Source of the DNA: Lysobacterales bacterium
Lineage (GTDB): Bacteria > Pseudomonadota > Gammaproteobacteria > Xanthomonadales > Rhodanobacteraceae
Direction: 5' to 3'
NCBI GenBank assembly: GCA_015655335.1
Contig: JAATFF010000155.1
Coordinates: forward strand, 18,635 to 82,634
DNA length: 64,000 nucleotides
The translations under genes were made by a program, and so were the position numbers. Below, in pieces: positions 26,602 to 33,518 of the stretch (the stretch's first letter is position 1; each line of letters starts with the position of its first letter). The notes under the pieces were generated by a model. It saw only the letters and a program-made list of their open reading frames with translations. It did not search any database and was not told the DNA's origin.

Positions 26602-26826
26602 ATGAATGTCCGAGCCGCTTCTACCCCACGTTCATCGTCGCGGATTACCAGGTTGTCCGGTTATATCGTGGACATCTTTCAGCGCTCCACGAGAGCATCG
26701 CCGCTTCTGGCGCCTCTACCCATCACCCGCCGGCGGGAGCTGCTTTTGGCGCAAGACTTGAAGCGAAACGAACAGCGGATTCGCATGTTGGAGTTGCTGC
26801 GCGAGGTCAAGCACCCCCATAGCTAG
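26602..26826 (+). CDS. Small hypothetical protein
   Basis: 74 residues, with GAGG eight bases before the ATG. The C-terminal half is strongly helical and charged (RRRELLLAQDLKRNEQRIRM, then LELLREVK). No recognised domain. It lies between the two fasciclin genes on the opposite strand and is the only reasonable frame in that gap. May be a real small gene or chance. Confidence 0.35.
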   Translation: MNVRAASTPRSSSRITRLSGYIVDIFQRSTRASPLLAPLPITRRRELLLAQDLKRNEQRIRMLELLREVKHPHS

Positions 26827-26969
26827 CCGCTCGACCTTGAAAAAGCAGAGCCATCGAATCGCACTATCTGGACGTCCGGATCCGCGCAAACGGATCTCCA
26901 GGTGCCATCCATGGCGTGTTCTGGCGATGCGTTGCGACAAGGCAAGCCTCGTCACAGGACTCCTGTAGA

Positions 26970-27422
26970 TCAGTGCTTGGTTGGCACAATGACGGTATCG
27001 ATGGCGTGGATGACGCCATTGCTCGACACGATATCTCGCTGCGTAATGTTGGCGCCGCCGATGCTGAGCGTGTCGCCCTCTTTCTTTACTGTCGCGCTTT
27101 GGCCCTGCATCATCTTCGGCGCGGTCAATTTCTCGACCTCCATGGCGGTGGTCCGGCCTGGCAGCAGGTGGTACTTCAGGACAGAGACCAGCTCCGCCTT
27201 GTTTTCCGGCTTTAGCCAGTTCTCCAGCATGCCTTTGGGCAGCTTGTCGAATGCCGCATCCGTCGGCGCGAAAAAGGTATAGGGGCCCGAACCACTCAGG
27301 ACATGGGTTAGCTCAGCGGCTTCGAGGGCTTTGCCTAATGTATGGAAAGAGCCATTCGCCGCTGCGGTATCGACGAGGTTCTTGGAGGAAATAGGCGAGA
27401 TATTGGAGTCATGATTAGACAT
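26970..27422 (-). CDS. Fasciclin (FAS1) domain protein, copy 2, apparently cytoplasmic
   Basis: 150 residues; AAGG eight bases upstream of the ATG. Same FAS1 architecture as copy 1: FHTLGKALEAAELTHVLSG, SGPYTFFAPTDAAFDKLP, NKAELVSVLKYHLLPGR and SNGVIHAIDTVIVP. Identity with copy 1 is high across the domain (for example LKPENKAELVSVLKYH is identical), which indicates a tandem duplication. The N-terminus is again polar without a signal peptide (MSNHDSNISPISSKNLVDT). Each copy has its own leader with the same hairpin, so the two are separate transcription units rather than an operon. Confidence 0.86.
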   Translation of the reverse strand: MSNHDSNISPISSKNLVDTAAANGSFHTLGKALEAAELTHVLSGSGPYTFFAPTDAAFDKLPKGMLENWLKPENKAELVSVLKYHLLPGRTTAMEVEKLTAPKMMQGQSATVKKEGDTLSIGGANITQRDIVSSNGVIHAIDTVIVPTKH

Positions 27423-27461
27423 GTATTTGCCTTGAGTGATGATCCGCGTAGCGGATTTTGA

Positions 27462-27541
27462 GCGGCCGAAGCCGCAACTCCGATATCAATCGAAGAAGTA
27501 CTCAGATGGCGTTAGGGAGAGGACCGCGAGGCTGAGACGCC
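27462..27541 (-). promoter_or_regulatory. Conserved leader of fasciclin copy 2
   Basis: Same elements as ahead of copy 1: the GCGGC-TTCG-GCCGC hairpin (27475-27462) and the block GGCGTCTCAGCCTCGCGG (27541-27524), which lies about 100 bases before the start codon in both copies (100 and 102). The block between 27500 and 27541 matches 26279-26321 at most positions. Confidence 0.6.
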
Positions 27542-27750
27542 TGCCAAGGAGAGGAATTGCGTTCCCGGCGTTAGAGCAGCATGCGCTTACGGTTGTTAGC
27601 TGGAGGTAACGCGTGAAGCACCATATGCGCACCATTGCTGTCGCTGCCCACCGAAACGGTAAATAAGCACGATGTATCCACAACCAATCGCCTGCGTCGT
27701 TTCAGCCTCGGCAAAGGAATATGCTGGGGGTGCGAGCTATTCAATAGGCG

Positions 27751-27978
27751 ATGGTCATGACAAGTGTCTCAGGCAAGACTGCAAATGGATTTACGTACGA
27801 CGGCGACTACGAACACGCCAACTCCGATCGCGTCACCTGGACAGCCACATACAGGCGCGGCGGTCACTTCTATGGAATGCGGCATGGACGCGTCAACGAA
27901 CTGCTGGGTGTTGCCACGGCGGAGATCGATGCGGCAGTAAAGGACGACATTGAAGCGACGTGGACTCAAGCCACCTAG
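27751..27978 (+). CDS. Small hypothetical protein
   Basis: 75 residues (or 73 from the ATG at 27757, which has AGG eight bases upstream). The sequence looks like folded protein rather than noise: TANGFTYDGDYEHANSDRVT, WTATYRRGGHFYGMRHGRV and ATAEIDAAVKDDIEATW. No known domain recognised. Stands alone in a gene-poor stretch. Confidence 0.5.
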   Translation: MVMTSVSGKTANGFTYDGDYEHANSDRVTWTATYRRGGHFYGMRHGRVNELLGVATAEIDAAVKDDIEATWTQAT

Positions 27979-28390
27979 ATGTACTTTTAGCCATCCACCT
28001 AAAGATCAAACCTAGTCCCGAAGACCTTGCATACGTCCGGGGCTCAGCAAGCCATCACACTTCGTCATGGCACCGACCTGACGCGACACTGATCGTCGTC
28101 TTGGAACCTAGCCGCTTGGTGTGTTTCCTCGCGCGCTCGACAGATCCCCGCACGTCGTTGGCATCCATTTAGCTGCCCGTTAGCAAACGCAAAGTTTTGC
28201 GGGACGCCACGACTCATGCGACCGCTTGGAACGACGGAGCGTCCGCCTCTTCATTCGTGATGAATACCTTCACAGCGAAATTTTCGGCTGTGGCGGGCGG
28301 CATATGACGATACGCAAATCGGCGAGCTACACTGAATCGAAATCGCCGTTGCATCCCTCTATATAAACTTTCGACCAGGCAAGGCCAAGC
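27979..28390. other. Intergenic region, nothing supported
   Basis: About 410 bases with no convincing frame, hairpin with T-run or RNA motif. The promoter of the hydroxylase-like gene at 28391 is expected near the right end. Confidence 0.4.
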
Positions 28391-29074
28391 ATGAGCTTGT
28401 TGTACGACTTGTCAGCGAACGCCGTGCGCCGCATTTACGACGCACGCATCGATACCCCGCCCGTCCTGGATGCCGGCGCTTATTTTCCTGGCGCGGCCCG
28501 ATTTATGTCGTCGTGGCCGGCGATTCGCGATGAGGCGTTGGCGTTGGCTACGCGTATGCAAGCCATACCGCGCTTTCACGACATCATGCCGGCGCAGGCG
28601 GAGATCTCCGCGAACGATGGCAAAGATTGGCGGCTGTTTGTGTTGAAAGTCTATGGCGCCGAGATGGATGACAACATGGCAGCCTGCCCCACGTTGGCCA
28701 GCATCGTGTCATCGACACCGGATGTACTGTCGGCAACGCTGTCGTTCCTGGCGCCTCATAAACACATTCCTCGTCATCGCGGTCCCTTCCGCGGTGTTCT
28801 TCGCTATCAGCTCGGCTTGTCTGTGCCTGTCGATGCCGAAGGGCGGCCTGCCGCGGTGTTGTCGTTGAACGATCAGGAATATCGGATCGGCGATGGCGAG
28901 CATCTGTTATGGGACGACACGTATCCGCATGAAGTGTGGAACAACAGCGACCAGCTCCGCGTCGCTTTGCTGCTCGATGTGCGTCGACGTCATATGTCGA
29001 TGGATATGCGTGTGCTGTCCCGTGCGTTGATCGCTTCCGTGGGCTTGGTGGCCCGATGGCGCGGCGTGGCTTGA
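28391..29074 (+). CDS. Aspartyl/asparaginyl beta-hydroxylase-like protein (LpxO-type fold)
   Basis: 227 residues. HKHIPRHRGPFRGVLRYQLG with the later WDDTYPHEVWNNSD fits the Asp/Asn beta-hydroxylase family of Fe(II)/2-oxoglutarate dioxygenases (which includes LpxO, the lipid A hydroxylase): a metal-binding histidine near HRGP, the arginine-rich 2-oxoglutarate segment, and a distal histidine in PHEVWN. The C-terminal segment (LSRALIASVGLVARW) is amphipathic and may contact the membrane. AAGG seven bases upstream supports the start. The substrate could be lipid A or a peptide. Confidence 0.75.
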   Translation: MSLLYDLSANAVRRIYDARIDTPPVLDAGAYFPGAARFMSSWPAIRDEALALATRMQAIPRFHDIMPAQAEISANDGKDWRLFVLKVYGAEMDDNMAACPTLASIVSSTPDVLSATLSFLAPHKHIPRHRGPFRGVLRYQLGLSVPVDAEGRPAAVLSLNDQEYRIGDGEHLLWDDTYPHEVWNNSDQLRVALLLDVRRRHMSMDMRVLSRALIASVGLVARWRGVA

Positions 29075-29215
29075 TAACCGCAAAAGCTCAACGACAAGCT
29101 CACGAAATCTTGGCTCTCGATGCGGCAAAGTCGTATCGAGGTGGTCAGAACGGCTTGGCGAATTTCCGGAGCGGCCCTTTTCATTTCACCAAGGCCAAGC
29201 CATGGAGAGCCCTCT

Positions 29216-29650
29216 ATGTCGTCGATCCTTCTACGCAGCGTAAAACGGCTAATCCTTGCTTTCGCGTTGATCTCTTGCGCTTTTACGGCCAGCGTAAGCG
29301 CGCAAGGCGTCATACAACACGCACTTACGCCTGCGGACAGGACTTCCGTGCAGCAATACACGCTTACCGAAGACAGCTTCCAGAAATTGCTGTCCACGGC
29401 GAAGGATGCGAAAGCCAACAAGGTGCAGATCCGCATTCTTGATCCGAATGCGCATTCGCTGGATGAAACAGCCACGCACCTGAACGCAAGTCCGGATGTC
29501 CGCGCCTTGTTAAGCCGGCATAGCCTTAACGCACACGACTTTTTGCTCGGCGAATACGCTTTGCTAAGTGCCGAGTTCGCGGTGAAGTACGGCGATCAAG
29601 CGGGCAAGCATGGCCAATCCGGCGAACATGGCGTTGTATCGCAAGCATGA
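29216..29650 (+). CDS. Exported hypothetical protein
   Basis: 144 residues from the ATG at 29216 (GGAGAG upstream). A signal peptide (LILAFALISCAFTASVSAQG) is followed by a helical, soluble domain (RTSVQQYTLTEDSFQKLLST, then ALLSRHSLNAHDFLLGEYAL). No domain recognised. A His/Gly-rich tail (GKHGQSGEHGVV) ends the protein. It follows the hydroxylase-like gene after 142 bp in the same direction. Probably periplasmic. Confidence 0.65.
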   Translation: MSSILLRSVKRLILAFALISCAFTASVSAQGVIQHALTPADRTSVQQYTLTEDSFQKLLSTAKDAKANKVQIRILDPNAHSLDETATHLNASPDVRALLSRHSLNAHDFLLGEYALLSAEFAVKYGDQAGKHGQSGEHGVVSQA

Positions 29651-29705
29651 AGCGGAGATCGATGCGCTTAGCGGCGACGACAGCAATAACTGAGTACGCA
29701 AGCCG

Positions 29706-29912
29706 TCATTGCGTGTGAACGACGCCATCGCCAATACCCAGGCAAAGGCGCGCGTACCACCGCATCGATGTCGTGGCCGTTGTCTTTGTGCGGTGCGCCT
29801 CATGGGAGTTATCGGCCGATGGTGCTTGCCGATTGTTCGCCCATCGGCGCGCCAAATTGGCGTCGGTGATATAGCCGTGCAGAAACAGCAGGTCGGTCCA
29901 GAACGTGCTCAC
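29706..29912 (-). CDS. Small hypothetical protein with GTG start
   Basis: 68 residues. The start is GTG at 29912-29910 with GGAGG five bases upstream, one of the best ribosome-binding sites in the region. Sequence begins MSTFWTDLLFLHGYITDANL, a compact amphipathic N-terminus; the rest is polar and basic. No domain recognised. It lies 42 bases after the GST gene on the same strand, so co-transcription is possible. Confidence 0.55.
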   Translation of the reverse strand: MSTFWTDLLFLHGYITDANLARRWANNRQAPSADNSHEAHRTKTTATTSMRWYARLCLGIGDGVVHTQ

Positions 29913-29954
29913 AGGAGCCTCCGGGTGAGGGACTTCACATGGGGATGCAGCCGA

Positions 29955-30593
29955 TTAGTCGACGGTTTCACCGGTCAACGGTGTCGCCAGCATCGAAGGC
30001 CGCTGCGTAAATGCGCCATACCATGCAGCGAGCCGCGGGCGGCCGGATTCGAAATCAGGCAGGCGGCGGAACTCCAGCCAACTCAATGCGGTGGCGAGTG
30101 CGATCTGGCCGATATCGACGTGATCGGCTTTCGCGTTGTGCGGATCGATGCTGGGCTCTTCATTTTCCAGAAAGTCGTACGAGCTCAGCAGCTTCTCCAT
30201 CAAACCGTCGCGCATCGCGGGATAGCGATAGGGCTCGGGGCGGCGCTCCGTTTCGTGACGCATAGCGATGCCGGCATCGCACAGACCTTGTGCGAGCGCT
30301 TGCAGGCGCAAGCTCACCAGCCGTTCGCGACCTGCTAACGGAATCGCTCGTTCGCGCTCGTGCAATCCATCCAGGTATTCGCAAATGACGTTGGAGTCGA
30401 ATAACGCGAAACCGTCGTTGTGAATCAACACGGGCACCTTTCCGAGCGGGTTCACCCGATACACCTCTTCATTGCGCACCGTTGGGCTGGTTTCGTGGTG
30501 TATCACTTGCAGGCTGCTGGCGAGGCCGACTTCGTGGGCCATGACCAGGACTTTGCGCGCGTAGGGCGAATGCGTTTGGTAGAGAAGTTTCAT
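29955..30593 (-). CDS. Glutathione S-transferase family protein
   Basis: 212 residues from the ATG at 30593. N-terminal thioredoxin-fold GST domain: LLYQTHSPYARKVLVMAHEV with the catalytic-serine region (SPYARKV), then NPLGKVPVLIHNDGFALFDS (cis-Pro in KVPVL and the glutathione-binding DS) and a C-terminal all-helical domain (ADHVDIGQIALATALSWLEF). GST family proteins conjugate or reduce substrates using glutathione; the specific substrate is unknown. No Shine-Dalgarno precedes the start. It is divergent from an Lrp/AsnC gene that probably regulates it. Confidence 0.88.
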   Translation of the reverse strand: MKLLYQTHSPYARKVLVMAHEVGLASSLQVIHHETSPTVRNEEVYRVNPLGKVPVLIHNDGFALFDSNVICEYLDGLHERERAIPLAGRERLVSLRLQALAQGLCDAGIAMRHETERRPEPYRYPAMRDGLMEKLLSSYDFLENEEPSIDPHNAKADHVDIGQIALATALSWLEFRRLPDFESGRPRLAAWYGAFTQRPSMLATPLTGETVD

Positions 30594-30656
30594 GTATGCA
30601 TTTTCGCAGCAGAATGCGCGGATTAGCCGCGACTTCCGTCCATTTTGCGTTGCAAA

Positions 30657-30684
30657 GCCGCACATTTTGAGCTATTTGTGCGGC
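30657..30684 (+). promoter_or_regulatory. Perfect dyad abutting the lrp-like start codon
   Basis: GCCGCACA (30657-30664) and TGTGCGGC (30677-30684) form an 8-bp perfect inverted repeat with a 12-base AT-rich centre. The last base touches the ATG at 30685 and replaces any ribosome-binding site. Spacing and AT centre suit an Lrp/AsnC dimer; in mRNA it would hide the start in a hairpin. Confidence 0.5.
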
Positions 30685-31155
30685 ATGACCGACGACTCCT
30701 CCCTGGATGCTTTCGACCGCGACATTCTGCGCCGGGTGCAACAGGATGCACGCACCACGAGCGAGGACATCGGCGCCGATATCGGCCTCTCCGCGGCAGC
30801 GGTCCAGCGCCGGCTCAAGCGCATGCGTCAGTTGGGGGTGATCATTGCCGAGGTGGCGATCGTCAACCCGCGCTCGGTGGGCCAAACCATGAGCTTTATC
30901 GTGGACGTCGAGATGGAGCGCGAGCGGGCGGACATGCTCGATGCGTTTCGGCGCGCGGCGTGCAGCGATCCTAACGTTCAGCAGTGCTATTACGTCACCG
31001 GCGTGGCCGATTTTGTCCTGATCGTGGTGGCGCGGGACATGGACGATTTCGAGGTGTTCACCCGACGCCTGCTGTTCGACAACCCCAATATCCGGCGTTT
31101 CACCACCAGCGTGGTGATGGCCCGCGACAAGACCGGCCAGGTCGTGCCCGTCTGA
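30685..31155 (+). CDS. Lrp/AsnC-family transcriptional regulator
   Basis: 156 residues from the ATG at 30685; the frame is open upstream to 30592, but the family starts here (LDAFDRDILRRVQQDARTTS). N-terminal HTH: EDIGADIGLSAAAVQRRLKR. C-terminal RAM domain: DPNVQQCYYVTGVADFVLIV and DMDDFEVFTRRLLFDNPNIR with TTSVVM. Such proteins form octamers and respond to amino acids. It is divergent from the GST gene, with a perfect dyad right at its own start, suggesting autoregulation. The effector is unknown. Confidence 0.9.
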   Translation: MTDDSSLDAFDRDILRRVQQDARTTSEDIGADIGLSAAAVQRRLKRMRQLGVIIAEVAIVNPRSVGQTMSFIVDVEMERERADMLDAFRRAACSDPNVQQCYYVTGVADFVLIVVARDMDDFEVFTRRLLFDNPNIRRFTTSVVMARDKTGQVVPV

Positions 31156-31265
31156 GTCGTCGCGCCCGCATTGCGCCGGGGGCCTAACGTTTTTCGCCAA
31201 TCGGCCGATAGTGACTTTCGATCTTCCGTTTCTTTCGGCATAGAAGGATTCACTGATCTAACAAC

Positions 31266-31307
31266 GGCGCCCCGGCAAAGACCGGTTAGGCGTGCTTTTT
31301 CTTTTTT
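31266..31307 (+). terminator. Rho-independent terminator after the lrp-like gene
   Basis: A bulged stem: GCGCC plus CCGG pair with CCGG plus GGCGT (31267-31293, loop CAAAGA), followed by GC and a long T-rich tract (five T, C, six T). Lies 110 bases after the regulator stop and just ahead of the diguanylate cyclase gene. Confidence 0.7.
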
Positions 31308-31360
31308 GCGGGCAAAGGGACGGCCGATCCATCGAGCATGGTGGTAGGGAACGGGTATCG

Positions 31361-33094
31361 ATGCAGCTTCAGGCACAGCTTAGGGCGGCGGCAGCGCTGA
31401 TGCTCGCCGTGGCTGCGGGCATTTCGACGTATGTATTTTTGGGCTACGCAGACGCGTATACGCAGAGCACGCAAAATCTGCAAACACTGATGTCTTACGA
31501 GCTGGTGCTGAAGGCAGGCAACGCCGTATCCGCCGAGCGCGGGCCTTCCAACATTTTGCTCAGCCTCGATCGGGATGCAGGACAACTATACGAATCGACG
31601 GAATCCCAGGTTGTCAGATCGCGCTTGCGCACCGATCTAGCGCTCGGCCAGCTGCAGCGTTTGATGCAGACGCAGCAAAGCGATGAACGAAACACGCTGA
31701 CGTCGACGCAGCAATCCTTGCTACAAGGTCGTGCCCAGATCGACAAGCTGGTTCAGAACGAGCCCTCGGAGCGATCGCCGCAGAACCTTCAGGACGCCAT
31801 CGATCGGATGATTTCGGCACGGCAACAGCTGGATCCGCTGGTCGACGATTTTTACAGCGCCGCGGTACGGCAAGCGCCGGATCAAGCCGGCATCATGCAG
31901 ATGGCGCGCATTCTCAGCGATTTGCGCGAATACGGTGGCCGAATCGGTGCCATGTTGATCGTGCCGTTGTCGACACCGCAACCGATCAGTCCCGCACAAC
32001 GCCTGGTCATTGCCGTGTTACGCGGTCACATCGACCAGTTGCATCGCCTGATGCCAACGCGCATCGGAACGATGGATCGCGCTCCCGACGGTATCCATAG
32101 CATGCGTACGCAAGTGGAGCGCGGATTTTTCGGCCATACCTTGCCGCTGATCGACACACTCGTTGCACGCTCCGGATCAGACTACACAGTGCGAGCCGCA
32201 TCGTTCACGCGGCAGGTCATGCCAGACCTGATGGATCTGGAAAAGCTGGAAGACCTCTTCATGCAGCGGGCTATCGCCCAGATAAGCCGCGTGCAACGCC
32301 ACGATCGCAAACAGATGGTGTTGACCGGCGCTTACCTGCTCGCGTTTTTCTGCTTGCTGCTCGCCATTCTGCGCGCTGCCGAAAGCCTGATCATTCGCCC
32401 GCTATTGCTCGCACGCCAGGAAATCATCGACCTCGCCAGCGGCGATTTGCATCGAGCACCGCGTGCAGGGCGCAGTGCGGAGGTGCGCGCCCTGCACGAA
32501 GCCATCGATACGCTAAGACGACACCAGGTGTACGGCATGCAGCTGGCGATCGAACGCGACGAATTGAGCGAGGCGTTGCGCCGGCAAGCGCGCACCGATG
32601 CATTGACTGGGCTGTTGAACCGTCACGCGCTGGAGGAACTCACGGGCGATCTGTCTGCCGACCCCGTGGTGTTGACCGAAGATCGAGGCTTGATTCTGCT
32701 CGACGTGGATTACTTCAAATCCATCAACGACGAGCACGGTCATATCGTTGGCGATTTGGTGCTGCGTGAAATGGCTCGTCGCATCAAAAGCGTCGTCGCG
32801 ACACGGCACATGGCGTTTCGTTACGGCGGAGAAGAATTCGCGGTGCTTACAACCCGCATGTCGATGACGGCATTGTGCCATCTCGCCGAAGATATTCGGC
32901 ATGCCATCGGACATGACGACATCATCGTGCGCAGCACATCGAAACTCTCGGTCACCGCCAGCTTCGGCGTGGCCAAAGGCGATGCCATGCACTCGACATG
33001 GCTGGATCTTCTGCATGCCGCCGATAACGCGCTGTATCAGGCGAAGGCTCAGGGTCGTAATCAACTGGTAGCTTCCGCCGAGGTCCCGTTATGA
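31361..33094 (+). CDS. Membrane diguanylate cyclase with periplasmic sensor domain (GGDEF, no I-site)
   Basis: 577 residues from the ATG at 31361. One N-terminal membrane helix (AAALMLAVAAGISTYVFLGY), a helical periplasmic sensor of about 290 residues (bacterial chemoreceptor-like, rich in Gln and Arg), a second membrane helix (VLTGAYLLAFFCLLLAILRA), a HAMP-like linker (RPLLLARQEIIDLASGDL) and a C-terminal GGDEF domain (TDALTGLLNRHALEEL, DVDYFKSINDEHG, RYGGEEF). The RxxD motif is absent five residues before GGEEF (the stretch reads ATRHMAFRY), so product inhibition through the usual I-site is not expected, unlike the cyclase at 24303. Confidence 0.9.
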   Translation: MQLQAQLRAAAALMLAVAAGISTYVFLGYADAYTQSTQNLQTLMSYELVLKAGNAVSAERGPSNILLSLDRDAGQLYESTESQVVRSRLRTDLALGQLQRLMQTQQSDERNTLTSTQQSLLQGRAQIDKLVQNEPSERSPQNLQDAIDRMISARQQLDPLVDDFYSAAVRQAPDQAGIMQMARILSDLREYGGRIGAMLIVPLSTPQPISPAQRLVIAVLRGHIDQLHRLMPTRIGTMDRAPDGIHSMRTQVERGFFGHTLPLIDTLVARSGSDYTVRAASFTRQVMPDLMDLEKLEDLFMQRAIAQISRVQRHDRKQMVLTGAYLLAFFCLLLAILRAAESLIIRPLLLARQEIIDLASGDLHRAPRAGRSAEVRALHEAIDTLRRHQVYGMQLAIERDELSEALRRQARTDALTGLLNRHALEELTGDLSADPVVLTEDRGLILLDVDYFKSINDEHGHIVGDLVLREMARRIKSVVATRHMAFRYGGEEFAVLTTRMSMTALCHLAEDIRHAIGHDDIIVRSTSKLSVTASFGVAKGDAMHSTWLDLLHAADNALYQAKAQGRNQLVASAEVPL

Positions 33095-33518
33095 AATATT
33101 TGAATTTGACGCCATATTGACGCGCGTTGGCATCGAGGCATATCGGGCACCGCTCTTTTAGAGAGTGATGTTGTCTGACGATGTTTTTTTCCGCCATCAA
33201 CGTCGCTGCGTTCAGCTGATTTTGTGACGTGTAAATCAGATGTAACACCTAAATTCTCCCAAAGCACTAGACGTCCGCGGCAAGCGGGGAGCACCATCGA
33301 TGACCCCGGCGTTCAACCGGGAGAGCAGTGGGAGTTGAAGCTAGTCAACGTGACCGCAACCTCGTGGCTGCGTCGGGCCCATACGGCGGTCCGGGTGACT
33401 TTCCTTGTGTTTTGTCCTTGCATCCAGAGAGGTGGAATCTCGACGACACAACTTTTTAAGGCTGGCAGATCCATCACAGGGGGACTCGTTTTTTTCATCA
33501 CCTTAGGGAGATAAAGAC
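33095..33518. other. Leader/promoter region of the S53 peptidase gene
   Basis: No supported gene in 424 bases. Near 33153-33166 a weak hairpin (CTCT/AGAG) may end the cyclase transcript. At 33306-33322 CCCGG/CCGGG form a small hairpin. The start codon of the peptidase is preceded by a long leader that contains AGGGAG at 33504-33509. Confidence 0.4.

Noticed and set aside
31266..31300. CGGCAAAGACCGG resembling part of a cyclic di-GMP riboswitch ahead of a GGDEF gene
   Set aside because: Only a short piece matches; a bulged stem with a T-tract makes a terminator the better explanation.
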